From: Theobroma cacao
Taxonomy: Eukaryota > Streptophyta > Magnoliopsida > Malvales > Malvaceae
Assembly: GCF_000208745.1 (NCBI RefSeq)
Contig: NC_030853.1
Coordinates: forward strand, 26,369,877 to 26,433,876
Reading direction: 5' to 3'
Length of the DNA stretch: 64,000 nucleotides
The position numbers were made by a program, and so were the translations under genes. Position 1 is the stretch's first letter. Each line of letters starts with the position of its first letter. Shown here one piece after another: positions 9,590 to 21,790 of this stretch. The notes under the pieces were generated by a model, which saw nothing but the letters and a program-made list of their open reading frames with translations, ran no database searches and was not told the origin of the DNA.

Positions 9590-11360
9590 AAAGCCATATA
9601 TTCCAACAAAAGAAAGTAAATCATAAGTATAATTACCTTTTAACTGCCTCTCTGCCATGCCATGGGAACCATACGCTTCAACTTTGCACTATAATTAGTA
9701 GTATTTTAGAACTAATTAAGTTCACTTTATATCAAAGGATGATAAAGAGTCTCCACAAATCCTAAACATCAGAAGCAATCTTAGATGCTCAACTTTAATT
9801 TTTTTTTTTTCTTCAGAAATGATTTGGTCTTGAGTTGATTTTTTTTTTTTTCTTTTTCCTTTTAAAAACACCCAAACATTTGATTTAATTATATGAGATG
9901 GTTAGCTTTAATGAACTAATTAGGGAATTAAACGCGAGAAGAAGACAATCTTTTCTAACGGATGGCCACCAAAAAGTTATTTATTTGGTGATTAATCTCA
10001 TCTTAGTCAATCTAACTCAGCAAAAACCATTTTTCTCTCTCTGTTATGCTTTTTGCATTGCGATATAAATCCGTTTACAGAACTTGGTCATAAGGTTTAG
10101 AATCCAACCGTTTGATATAAATAGAAAGTTGTCATTACTTTTTTTTTTTTGTTTAGGTATGATTGACAATTTAATTAAATTCATCTTTTCTAATATAATT
10201 TTCAACTTGATTTAGTTTCTTTCAATAGATGAATTATAATTTATGAAACTAAATTAAGGTTTAAAAATACACTTACGTGTAAAAGAGGTGAAGGGAATAT
10301 TCTTTGCAAAAATAATTAACATTAGGACAGTGTTGGATGAGCACAACCGGTGTTTGGGCTGCCTTGCAAAGGGAGGGGTGAGAAGAGAGATCTTATGTGT
10401 TGCATAGATATGATCCAAGAAGAAATTGGAGCAGACTAATGGTAGACTCGTCATATGTTGTGGTACTTGATACTGTGTTGATGTGTGGTTATCTCTATCT
10501 GTTGATAGGTGTTGTTAAGGTGTATGTAAGACTTACATTAATGGGTATATGTAATGCTTACAACATGGGCAGATTTAGGTTGGTTGCATGTATTACTGTC
10601 CTGTGTGTATATATATAATAGGGAATGTTGTTGTTAATTAAGGGCGATGAGTGACTTTTGAGGATTGGCAGTGCAAGGTATGGTTTGTAACAAGGGTGGT
10701 CATAAGGAGCTGTAACATGTTAGGGGAGAAAATTTTTTCCATCTTATCTGTTAATATTGATAAAATCTACGGACTTATCATAAAAAGAATAAAACACCCG
10801 CAATGTCTATTCAAACAACTGTACCAATTAATTGTATGTTATTTCACTTAATTATTATTTATTATTTTTTTAACCTTTTTTTACCCATTCTTAAATATTG
10901 GAGATTTTTCATAAGTCTTCCCAATACTATGATAAGACTTGAAAAGATTTTTTTCATCTCAAGAATATTCGAAAAAACACACTTATTTCTTGAAACGGCT
11001 CCATCGTCATATTTATTCATGAAAAAGGTCTTGACTTTAAACGTTATATTTTTTAGTTTTAATTTGTATTTTATTTTACAATTTTTTTATTCTTATTAGT
11101 TTCAAAATAATTATCAACTTTATTAAATAAATGAAATCCATTGTATTGAAAACTCTTCTAATTTATTTCAACACCTTTGTGAAATTTAGAAATATTTCCC
11201 ACTTAGAGAATTTTCAAAAAAATTTGTCTTTACAATTTTTCTAAAAAATCAGCCAAATTAACATTTTTTATGCATATATGATGCCAAGAAAATTTAATGA
11301 TGTGATTTTTCAATTTTATTAAATAGAAAATGAAAAATCGTTGTGTCAGAAATATTTCTA
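9590..11360. repeat. Segmental duplication, copy B
   Basis: Collinear with 983-2510. It carries about 490 bp (roughly 10294-10785) absent from copy A and lacks about 210 bp that copy A has. It starts about 360 bp upstream of the ankyrin gene's ATG, so it is the distal 5' flank of that gene. The divergence (many substitutions and several indels) suggests the duplication is not recent. Confidence 0.8.
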
Positions 11361-12093
11361 AAATTAAGACGTAGAAGGTAGAAAGATGAAAATCTTTTAC
11401 CTTCTGTAAAAGCTTCTTGGTGGGAATTCATAAAATCTCATGTCAAAGAATTTTATCGTGATCTGGAAATCAAATACCTTGAGCTTTGTAAAATGATTTT
11501 TGCGTCATATATAGTAGAAAACTTTGTTAATACTCTTATCAATCCTCACATTGTTTGGTTGTCTTTGCTCATAGGGTTTTCATTTTACTTGCATGGGTAA
11601 TCTTCTCTTTTAAACTGAATTTTGCTTTCTTTTTTTTTAAATTCTATACATCTCTTCTTTGATACATGATGATCCATGTTATAAACAGAAAATGTTAAAG
11701 TATTTGATTGTTTAACTATTGGATTACTTTAAAAAAAAATAAATCCTCATAAATTCTTAGTATTTTTTATTATATTCATAGTAATCCAAGAAAATAGCAC
11801 TACCTATTGTTGCATTTGGTAATTTGAATTTGAAAGAAGAAAAATTTGGATTTCAAATTTAGTATTGATTGTGCCATCAAACACATGTAAATATGACTTC
11901 TATGATTATTTTAAAATTCATGAATATGTTGAATTCCTATTTAATCGTGAATTTAAAAAATCAATAATTATTTGTAAATTTGAAATCCATCTTCTTATAT
12001 CCTTTCAAATACATAAACATATTGAAATTTAACTAATTTTTACATAGTGTGTGCATTTCATTCTCACCATCATTTGAAATATAGTAAAGCATT

Positions 12094-12141
<48 letters not shown>

Positions 12142-14583
12142 CTAATATACAATTTTATTCTAGAAATTGATGTGCTATATATGTAGTGAAACCTATGTTA
12201 GAATTCCTCATGTCAAAGTCAAAACATTGCACTTTTCTTCCAAGAATATATAGAATGTTGAAAGTTGAATAGAAAAAACATCAATTGATTCTACCACGAG
12301 GTGTTGAATTTAATTTGTTGACTTAGTATTTGATTAACAATTCAACAACTACAACCTATCTAAAGTTAAAAATGAACAGCACGTACATCACAAGTCTACC
12401 AGAACAAACTCTATCCATTTTATACTTTTATGATTAACATATATTTGACAGAAAGAGGAACGCACCACCTATTCAACATATTAACATATTCACGATAACT
12501 TGTTAAAATCATGACCGCAACCTTTAATCTAATAATAATTTTGTCATCTCCTTTTAAGAAGATTCAAATCCTTTAATCCATAAACTTTGTTCTCACATGA
12601 AATTACTCGTTGATAATCGGTACTTAATGTTTAATTGTTAGATTTAGGTCAAGGAAAACACAATTTTTGCCCCTTTTCAAAGTCATGCAATTTTCATTTT
12701 CGTTTCCTTTGTAAGAAATCAAATCATGTACCCGGACACCGTCAAATTAATTGTAAGAGGTTTAACAATCTGCTTTGACGCACTACATAGAAAGCAATTG
12801 AAACCAATTCTAGAATATATTGGAAAGATCACAAGGTAATATAAGCTAAAATAACGAAGGAAATTAATTACGGTTATTTGAAAACTTAATCGATAGAATT
12901 ATTAAAATGTATTATTTGCAACTTTTCAATGGTTTTGTGTTTTTCTTTTACAGGAAAGTCTATCAAACCAACGAAATATAAAGATGTATATATTAACGTT
13001 AGATATGTCATAAGACTCATAACAAACGAGATATAAAGATGTATATATTGGCATTTATGACAGAATTTGATGCGATCTCAGTCCATAAAATAAGCTCTTT
13101 TGTCTTGACTCGCTTATACTTTGACCCATCTTTATTAAAGAGATCATCAGCCTAGACAGGTGAAGGGAGGGAGATTAACCCTACATTAATTACGTTAAAA
13201 TCTATGGAGATTAAATCCATTTATGAAGTCAATTCTATTGCTTATAATCTTTCTAGCATAAAATTGCTGGATTTGTACATAACATTAAAAAATGAGGTAT
13301 GCTGCTAAAAATATTGAGTTGATTACACAATAATATATATATGTATATTGTAATAATTGTGTCGAACACAAATTGTCAATTGATTATTTGCTTTAGTTTT
13401 ACGCAACAAGAAAACAATATACCAACAGAAATTGTCAAGTACTGCCTCTATGTTGTTGGTAACTGTACCTTTCACTTGTAAAATGATCGTCTTGAAGGCA
13501 TTATCCAGCTTTGTATAATCTTGTAATAATTACTATAGCAGAAAATATCTAAAAACTATATCTCAATTTTACAAATATTTCGTTTTATCGAAAAGAAAAG
13601 GCTATCTTCTATACAATATAGAGCCTGACTATATATTTCACTCTTGGACTTGAGATACGAAAATCCTAAGTAATTTGAATCTCTCACCAAAATAAATTAA
13701 AAAAGCTAAAATTATTCGTCTAACAGCGATGAATTCACATTAAATAAATATATTTCATGAAAATCAAATTTCGTAAAATGTTCTAGAATTTAGAATATTC
13801 TAAATTAAACTAAAAAGTAATATGTTCTAGAATTTAGAATTATAAATAATGTTTAAATTCGTCAAAAAATTATTGTTTAGTGGAAATCACTTCAAGAGAC
13901 AAATCATGAATGCACGAGATGGAAGTGGGAAAATACGCCTTTAATAAGATGGTTCGAAGATGGAATTTTGAGATACCGTACCATATTACCAACATGAAAA
14001 ATCAGCATGGGCGTTGGCTTGCGTTGGCCGGCATGGTCCCAAAATTCAACAAATGCCACCCATAGTTGAATAAAGCACAAACCCAAAAAAGTTGGCAAAA
14101 CCAACTTTTGGCTTTTGCCCTTGTCTTCATTCTAGTATATATATACCTTTTATTTGACATTTATTCAAGAAAAATGTGTCACCAAGTCAAATCTTTAATG
14201 CATAATCAGATAAGATTATACTTTGTTTTTCCTCTTTTGGGTTTTTGTTGTATTAATTTGAATGTCATTGTTAGTGGGGCATGGACTAATTGTCTGATTC
14301 TCTCTTGGGTTGATTTCAATTAGCTGGAAAAAATTAGGTTCATTTCAATTAACAGGGTAATTTCAGATTGAGATGGCTTGATGGCACCAGTGTTTATTTC
14401 CCTTACAGGCTCTGGACCAGATATGTGATAGGGATGTATCATGAAAGGGGGACAGCCAAACCAGGAAATTTATAAGCTGACAAGTCTGTGGCCCTTTTTG
14501 TTAACACATACCCAAACGCCTCACAATATTAATGAACTATGTCCACATAAATAATATTTAAATTACTCTCTTACATCCCTACA
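11361..14583. other. AT-rich intergenic DNA without genes
   Basis: No coding region is supported. It contains a (TA)n run, a 24-bp direct repeat near 12971 and 13026 (ACGARATATAAAGATGTATA), and a 19-bp repeat near 13779 and 13821 (ATGTTCTAGAATTTAGAAT). The open frame on the minus strand at 13904-14104 has no recognisable domain. Confidence 0.55.
12098..12138. repeat. (TA)n microsatellite
   Basis: About 20 uninterrupted TA dinucleotides. Confidence 0.95.
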
Positions 14584-15474
14584 GGGGCAGAGCCCCCTTA
14601 TGTGATGGGGGTCATGGCCCCTTCCCCCCAAAACTTTTAAAAATTGTTTATAACATATAAAATTTTAAATTTTTTATATATTTTATTAATGGCTTTCTCA
14701 AAATAATTTTTTAATTTAATAATTAATATAAATAATAAAATAATTTCACATATCTTACTCAATTTTATTTTTTTTCAATTTATATAATTATTTTTATTTA
14801 TATTTATTTTTTTATTCTATTTATTCATATGATATAATTTCTATAAATTTTCGTTCTCAAATTTCTACGTACAAATCATTAACTATATTCTTTTTCTTTT
14901 TTTTTTTGTTATGTAATATGTGGTTTCTACTTTTTGCTTGTCATGTTCTTCTTNTTAACTATATTCTTTTCTTTTTTTTTTTTGTTATGTAATATGTGGT
15001 TTCTACTTTTTGCTTGTCATGTTCTTCTTTTTTATGTTAGTAGATTTTATTTTTTATGATTTTAATATTTAAAAATTAATAAATTATTATATAATTTTCA
15101 AATATAAGTTGTAGTGTTACATTATTATTTAAAATTTCATCGATGTATCAATTTTTTTATTAATCCTCATTTTGTAAGAGGAAATTAACTTGAGTATATA
15201 TTTTAATATGTTTTACGTTTTATATTTAATTGAAATGAAATTATCTTGAATATATAGTATTTAAATAATTTTGATTATATAAGAAGAAATTATTAATTTT
15301 ATATATAATTTTTTACTATTTATATTTTTTAAATTATAGTTTTATATTTAGTATTATATTTCTATTATCAATATTTTTATTGTTGATTGAATTTAACATA
15401 TTAGTTTCTTAAAATTTTTAACTCTTATTCTTTTATGTTTGGCCCCCTCAACAAAATTTAACTAGTTCCGCCCC
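14584..15474. mobile_element. Non-autonomous hAT-like DNA transposon
   Basis: The left end is GGGGCAGAGCC and the right end, read inward, is GGGGCGGAACTAG. These form a short terminal inverted repeat matching the CAGGGGCGGA-type ends of plant hAT elements. Flanking 8-mers TCCCTACA (14576-14583) and TGCCTACA (15475-15482) match at 7 of 8 positions, as expected for an 8-bp hAT target duplication. The roughly 890-bp interior is AT-rich with no transposase. It includes the artefactual duplication around the N at 14954, so the true length is probably about 75 bp less. Confidence 0.7.
14879..15029. repeat. 75-bp direct duplication flanking a single N
   Basis: Sequence 14879-14953 recurs almost exactly at 14955-15029, with one unknown base (N) at 14954 between the copies. 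This is the signature of two overlapping contig ends joined without merging, rather than a biological repeat. Confidence 0.8.
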
Positions 15475-15484
15475 TGCCTACAAA

Positions 15485-18400
15485 ATTCGAATTTAAAATC
15501 CTCATTCGAATTCGTCTTCAATTAGATTAAATTATCTCTTATAATCAATGATTGGTTCTAAATTAATGGAAAAGCATTGCTCATAACCAAGTGAGATATG
15601 AATGACTTAAACACATAGATAATAAAGCAAAAGCATTTTATCAACCCAAAATCTTATAATCACGGTGGAGTCAAGGTAGTAGTAAGTGATGACAGTCATT
15701 ATGTCTTAGTTTTTTAATTTTTTATTATTTTATTATATATATAAAATTTAAAATATATAAATTTATAAATTTATATAATTATCGTTTTACTACTTCTCAT
15801 ACAAAATCTTAAATTCATTATTGTTTATATGTGAGCTTTGGGTACAATTATATATCTTCTTAATAAAATAAATGTTATAAGTGATGTTAAAAAGTGTAAT
15901 GGAACAAAACAATGACATGTTTTGTCACTTTAATATGCAGAATGAGTTACATAATTGTATTTTAGTGGGAATGGGATTAGGTGAACCTTTTCTTTTGAGT
16001 TTTGATTGATGTTAAATGTTTCCTTCCATCTTCTCTTTCCAATTTGGATCGGTGAATGTGTAGTTGTTGAGATTTAATTGTTTTTTTAACTAAGGGAACT
16101 GCAAAGAGAATAAAAATAAGTATTATGCCGTCATCAATCATCAGCTTCATCTTCCTAATCATCATAAATTGTAGTTAAATGTTTCAAGTTTTTCAAGCGT
16201 TTAGCTAGACTTATCTTGTCAACTTAACACGAACACCCTAACTTAAACAATCACAGAACAAGAAGCTTTGTATAAGAATACGGTTCACAAGTTTCTCAAT
16301 CTTAAATTATGATTGTTATTATAATTTGTGACAAAAATTGTATTGATAATATCATTTTTATGATTATTATTAATTATTACAACTCATTAGTAATATCTCT
16401 TAATCTTACTGTCATGTTTAGTACTTCAAGAATGAAGTAGGCAAAGTGTTTTTATAAATCTCATATCATACAAGTAAAAAAGTTTTAAATGACTTATAAA
16501 CGATAACATTGCATATCTTTATCAGATTAATCTTTTTGAGAGAGAGTAATAGCCTCGTAACAATAAGGAGAGGATAATGATCCCGTGATAAAAAATATCA
16601 TATAAAATCTAACTTTGATCAAATTTCACGTCAAGCACTTTCGAGGGAGGTAAGTAAGGTGATCAACGACAACGAGGACGTCATCAAATTGGGTGAGTGA
16701 GGATCACGCCTAGCTCTTCACGCCTAACCCCTAGCCCCTCTCAGGAATGAAGTAGGCAAGATGTTTCCAAAATTCTCACATCGAACAAGTAATTTTAAGT
16801 GACTTATAAACGATGACAACTATAATAGCTCCATGACACTTGCTCAGTACCTTTATTTTCATATGCCTGTCGAAAATTGTATCCGCCTGATACAATGGAG
16901 CTCTTCCCGCGTAATTTAAAAAAAAAAAGTTATATATTTGAAAAGGGACAAGAGAGAAGAAGCTAAATCACATCAATTGCAGTTAAATTTCTGGGCCGAA
17001 AAGTCAAAATCAAAACAGTTTGCATTACCCCACAGACATTTAATCTACAGTGTATTCCAGCTCCGACCGAGATGCCCTCTTTGCAAAGTAGGCTACCCAC
17101 ATCACCCAACTCAAAACTACCTCTACCCAGCCATTATCCTTATTTTTCTTAGACATTAAACAATTTGTCTCCTTGCCAAAAAGTCCCAATGTTTCCCATC
17201 AATGCACCGTAAATTAATAGACTGGTGACAAATTTCTACACTGACATGCTCCTAATTGCGCCTTTCTTTGTGCTCTCACATGATTTCAAACACTCTTTTT
17301 GTTTTTTTTTTAATAATATTTGTCTTTTTGTGATATATCAAATGTTTATGGGTTTATTTATCCGATGATTTTATGTCTCTTACGCATATTTTGATTTCTT
17401 CGATGTAATTTCAATTACGACTGAATAAATGATTGACAAAATCAAAAGATAAATCATAAAGGAACCTTTATTTATTTTGAAAATGAAAAAGTAGGTTTAA
17501 CTTTTGATTAACAGATTTAAAGATATGAAACCACTGTGGTGCACTTGAATCAAAAAGTTGTTTTCATCAGAATGTCCATTAAATTGGGAAGCATTTGATA
17601 GTGGTGTATGTGACAAAGTGATGTCAATTTCATCCAGCTCAAGTTTTCAGTCCCCAGTGCGATGAATTAATTACCTTGTTCATTTAAATTTACATGCTAA
17701 AATTTATGAACTAGAAATGGCAATGTAATCAATTTTTGGACCAAGGCAATCTCAATAAATTTTCTTGTCCTTATTTTAGACCATTTGAAGGTAAATGGGC
17801 ATAGTCTTTCAATATCGAAACAGATATATCAAACCATTTAAAAATATCAAATACTGTCATATAAGTAATTACTAAGGGTTATCATTTTTACCTTTTTTTT
17901 GGATAAATAAAAAAATTTGAATAATTTCTTGATTTTGTGCAGGTCATCTTTGCGCAAGGGTTGTGTTAATTTTTTTTGTATCATTCCAATTTTATGGGAC
18001 GTCTTCAAAAGGACAGTTACTATTTCTAGCTAATAGTTACCTAATCCATATTTCAAAAAAGAATGTAAAAAAATTTAAGAAAAAAAAAGCTACATATGAC
18101 AAAGTTGGTTGCATTAAAATTCAATACCATGATATAATCCAAACAAATCAATGAAATAATTATTCTCCAGTACTAGAGAGGACAATAATGCACCAACCCA
18201 ACCTATAGAAGCAGTTCCATATTCAATGCTTATCACATGAACTTTGATGCTTAGCAGGTAGCACATGGAGGGAGATTTGTTCTTAGTTGTGGCTATTTTT
18301 GGAAAGGATTTAGCAAAACCATAAAACGGTTTGCCAAAGGTGTTCTCACGCGCTCTAAAGGTGCGTCTATGACTAGCATTCCTAGTGTGAAATCATCCAA

Positions 18401-18715
18401 TAGAAAGTTTATATTGTTGGTGTTATTGTTCCTCAAAACTATAGATTATTTTGCAGGATTGGAAAATTATGAAAAGAATCTTCTTTTGGTTTTTGTTTGT
18501 GACATCACAAAAAGGGCGGTAGGTTCCTGGTTGAGAAAGTTTACAGCAATACAATTCAACCATGCAAACCTAACAATGTTGAATTAAAGCACTAACCCAA
18601 AAGCCATTCACAAGAGAATCATTTAATACATACCCAAAGTTCCATTTCCTTTTGTTTTTCCTCACCACCTTCATTCGTGCTCATCTAGGCATCGCCACCC
18701 AACACCGCCACCACC
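15485..18715. other. Intergenic region upstream of the double-kinase gene
   Basis: No gene is supported. AT-rich, with one pair of direct repeats (16427-16508 and 16743-16820). The final part before 18716 is the promoter and leader of the kinase gene; its ATG sits in the favourable context CCACCACCATGC. Confidence 0.5.
16427..16820. repeat. Direct repeat pair, possible small LTR-like element
   Basis: About 80 bp beginning GAATGAAGTAGGCAA and ending GACTTATAAACGATRACA occurs at 16427-16508 and again at 16743-16820, with many substitutions. The spacer of about 235 bp is richer in GC. The arrangement resembles a TRIM-like element, but I found no clear TG...CA ends or target duplication. Confidence 0.4.
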
Positions 18716-21208
18716 ATGCAGATAAACCGGCTTTGCTTCATTTTACCGGCTGATTTCGATGAAATCGCCCCCTTGGACCACACCAAATCTGATAAACCTG
18801 CCATGAAGGAGGTCAAGAAACATCCATACCGGGAATGTGGGAGTCAAATTCTTGATTTCATTGGCGGTGCATTGCGCCGGTTCTATGACTCGAAATGGGT
18901 TCATTTTTGTCACCATGATGTGCCGAGTAAACAGCAACCCAGTGTGTTTCATGACCTGGAAGGAGTTCAGATGTTGGAGAAGGTCGGTGGAGAGAATCCA
19001 AGGATTTTTAGTTATGCTGAGCTTTATATAGGTTCTAATGGCTTTAGTGAAGATGAAATTCTTGGAAGTGGGGGTTTTGGCAAAGTGTATAGAGCAGTTT
19101 TACCTAGTGACGGAACCGCGGTTGCGGTGAAATGTTTGGCAGAGAAAGGGGAGAGGTTTGAGAAGACCTTTGCAGCTGAATTGGTGGCTGTGGCTCATCT
19201 ACGACATAGAAATCTTGTTCGGCTAAGGGGTTGGTGTGTACATGAAGACCAGTTGCTCCTGGTTTATGACTACATGCCCAATCGGAGCCTTGACAGAGTA
19301 CTCTTTCGGAGGCCTGAAAACATTGGCGCAGCTCCTTTACACTGGGAGCGCCGCAGGAAAATTATCGGAGGCCTTGCAGCTGCATTATTTTATCTCCATG
19401 AACAATTGGAAACTCAGATTATACACCGGGATGTAAAGACAAGCAACGTAATGCTTGACTCGCACTATAATGCACGGCTCGGTGACTTTGGCTTGGCACG
19501 GTGGCTTGAACATGAACTTGAGTACCAAATCAAGACACCAGCAACAAAAAGGCATCAGTTCCGTTTGGCGGACACAACCAGGATTGGTGGCACAATTGGG
19601 TATCTGCCACCAGAGAGCTTCCAGAAACGAAGTGTGGCTACGGCCAAATCCGACGTCTTCAGTTTTGGGATTGTTGTGTTAGAGGTGGTTTCTGGAAGGC
19701 GCGCTGTGGATCTTACATTTCCAGACGAGCAAATCATTTTGCTTGACTGGATCCGTAGGCTGTCTGATGAAGGCAGGCTTTTACATGCAGGGGATACTCG
19801 ACTTACAGACGGGTCTTACAGGCTTGCTGATATGGACCGGTTGCTTCACATAGGACTTCTCTGCACACTCCATAACCCGCTATTGAGGCCTAATATGAAA
19901 TGGATTGTGGAAGTGCTTTCTGGTAACATTTCTGGCAAACTGCCAGCTTTGCCATCATTCGAGTCCCACCCTCTATACATCTCTTTGTCATCCCCTTCCA
20001 ACACCAGCGGAAGCAAGAGCACTACCGGGGGCAGGTCCTCCACCACCACAAGCACCAACACGACAGTCACGTTTGCTTCATCAAATTATGTCACTGCCAC
20101 TGAAGAAACTTTATATGCAACTGCTGAATTTGGAATCAATTCTTCCAGCTTATACCATGACAGCTCTCGCCGACCAACAAACTTCTTTGTGGTTGAAACT
20201 CCCAGAGAAATATCCTTCAAGGAACTCATTTCTGCCACCAACAATTTCGCAGAATCAAACAGAGAAGCAGAGCTTGACTTCGGAACTGCCTACCAAGGTT
20301 TCCTTGACAACCATCATCACATTCTTGTGAAGAGACTTGGCATGACTCAATGCCCTGCATTGCGAACACGATTTTCAGATGAACTCCAAAACTTAGCAAG
20401 GCTTCGTCATCGTAATCTGGTACAACTCCGTGGATGGTGCACTGAACAAGGAGAGATGCTTGTTGTATATGATTATTCACTCAATCGACTGTTGAGTCAC
20501 CTCTTATTCCATCACAATAACAGAATTGGCAGCCCTATTTTGCGATGGCAACACAGATACAGCATTATCAAGTCCCTTGCTTCAGCCATTCTTTATCTTC
20601 ATGAGGAATGGGATGAACAAGTTATCCATAGAAATATTACATCTTCAGCCATCATTCTCGATTCCGAAATGAACCCACGGCTTGGTAGTTTCGCTCTTGC
20701 TGAATTCTTGACAAGAAATGATCACGGCCATCATGCAGCTACCAACAAGAACAAATCAGTTCGTGGAATTTTTGGTTACATGTCACCAGAATATATGGAA
20801 TCCGGAGAAGCAACCCCAATGGCTGATGTTTATAGCTTTGGCGTGGTGGTGCTTGAGGTGGTTAGTGGACATATGGCAGCTGATTTTCGGCGGCCTGAGG
20901 TATTATTGGTAAAGCGGGTCCATGACTTTGAGACACAAAGAAGGCCACTGGAGGAACTGGTTGATATTAGGTTGAATGAGGAATACAATGATAAAGAACT
21001 GTTGAGACTGACAAAACTAGGAATTGCCTGCACACGCTCTGACCCAGAATTAAGGCCTACCATGAGGCAGATTGTGAGCATACTTGATGGGAATGACAAA
21101 ATCTTCATGGAAGAAGGTCAAAGGAAGGAGGGTACGGAAGAATGGAAACAGAGAAATGCTTCTTCTTTGTCATTGGTTAAGGGAATCCATGCTCTGGGAA
21201 TACATTAA
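18716..21208 (+). CDS. LECRKS2: Receptor-like kinase LecRK-S.2 type with tandem kinase and pseudokinase domains
   Basis: Intronless, 830 aa, about the length of Arabidopsis LecRK-S.2 (At2g32800), which also has two kinase domains. Kinase 1 (about residues 98-395) has the glycine loop LGSGGFGKVYR, lysine VAVK (K139), HRDVKTSN (D239) and GDFGLA (D257), so it should be active. Kinase 2 (about residues 500-790) keeps the lysine (ILVK, K539). Its glycine loop is lost (LDFGTAYQGFL), HRD is HRN (N640) and DFG is SFA (S658), so it is predicted to be a pseudokinase. A serine/threonine-rich linker (about 425-450) joins them. No signal peptide, lectin domain or obvious membrane span is seen, despite the family name. 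It is probably a cytoplasmic signalling kinase whose second domain regulates or docks. Substrates are unknown. Confidence 0.93.
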   Translation: MQINRLCFILPADFDEIAPLDHTKSDKPAMKEVKKHPYRECGSQILDFIGGALRRFYDSKWVHFCHHDVPSKQQPSVFHDLEGVQMLEKVGGENPRIFSYAELYIGSNGFSEDEILGSGGFGKVYRAVLPSDGTAVAVKCLAEKGERFEKTFAAELVAVAHLRHRNLVRLRGWCVHEDQLLLVYDYMPNRSLDRVLFRRPENIGAAPLHWERRRKIIGGLAAALFYLHEQLETQIIHRDVKTSNVMLDSHYNARLGDFGLARWLEHELEYQIKTPATKRHQFRLADTTRIGGTIGYLPPESFQKRSVATAKSDVFSFGIVVLEVVSGRRAVDLTFPDEQIILLDWIRRLSDEGRLLHAGDTRLTDGSYRLADMDRLLHIGLLCTLHNPLLRPNMKWIVEVLSGNISGKLPALPSFESHPLYISLSSPSNTSGSKSTTGGRSSTTTSTNTTVTFASSNYVTATEETLYATAEFGINSSSLYHDSSRRPTNFFVVETPREISFKELISATNNFAESNREAELDFGTAYQGFLDNHHHILVKRLGMTQCPALRTRFSDELQNLARLRHRNLVQLRGWCTEQGEMLVVYDYSLNRLLSHLLFHHNNRIGSPILRWQHRYSIIKSLASAILYLHEEWDEQVIHRNITSSAIILDSEMNPRLGSFALAEFLTRNDHGHHAATNKNKSVRGIFGYMSPEYMESGEATPMADVYSFGVVVLEVVSGHMAADFRRPEVLLVKRVHDFETQRRPLEELVDIRLNEEYNDKELLRLTKLGIACTRSDPELRPTMRQIVSILDGNDKIFMEEGQRKEGTEEWKQRNASSLSLVKGIHALGIH

Positions 21209-21790
21209 AACTCACCAAAGGAGAGGCGAGTTGTTAGCACATATGTTTTTCATTACAATTTTCTTTTTCAATTATTGTATACTACTGAAGGATGTGTATA
21301 ACAAGAGAGAAGAGTGCTTTTTATGGTATCTATCTGGACAACTTTGATGAAAATGTAGTGTAGTATAACACCGGTTAACCTTAACAGTTTCTTGCCATAC
21401 CCACTGCTATGAACTTCTCATACATTGTAATTACAATTTTATTCAGATAGATCAGGAAATAGATTAGAGACACAGAAATAAAAATAATCAGTACTAATTT
21501 ATTGTTTTGATAGAATATCTTGAATTTGTATCATTTGAAAGATGACAGTAATGATATATGACAAGATACAAAAAGATTAGAGGGACAGAAATAAAAGTAT
21601 TCAGTACTAATTTTGATGTTTTAATAGAATATCTAATATTTGTTTCATTTGAAAGAAAACAGTAATGACATATGAACTGATACAGCACCACAGTTTGACT
21701 AAATACTTGGATGCCCTAGGTATATGAACAAATCTTAATCTGACCTCATTCCAGATTATTGTGTAGCTCCTTCAAGTGCAGTTAGCTTCC
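21209..21790. other. Convergent spacer with 3' UTRs
   Basis: Lies between the stop codons of the kinase gene (plus) and the CML22-like gene (minus), so it must hold both 3' ends. Contains the 113-bp tandem duplication listed separately. Confidence 0.5.
21461..21684. repeat. Tandem duplication, 113-bp unit, two copies
   Basis: Copy 1 (21461-21573) and copy 2 (21574-21684) both start AGATTAGAG and share CAGTACTAATTT, ATAGAATATCT and CATTTGAAAG in order, with scattered substitutions. Confidence 0.85.

Noticed and set aside
13904..14104. 66-codon minus-strand open frame
   Set aside because: No domain, no splice context and no neighbouring coding signal; expected by chance.
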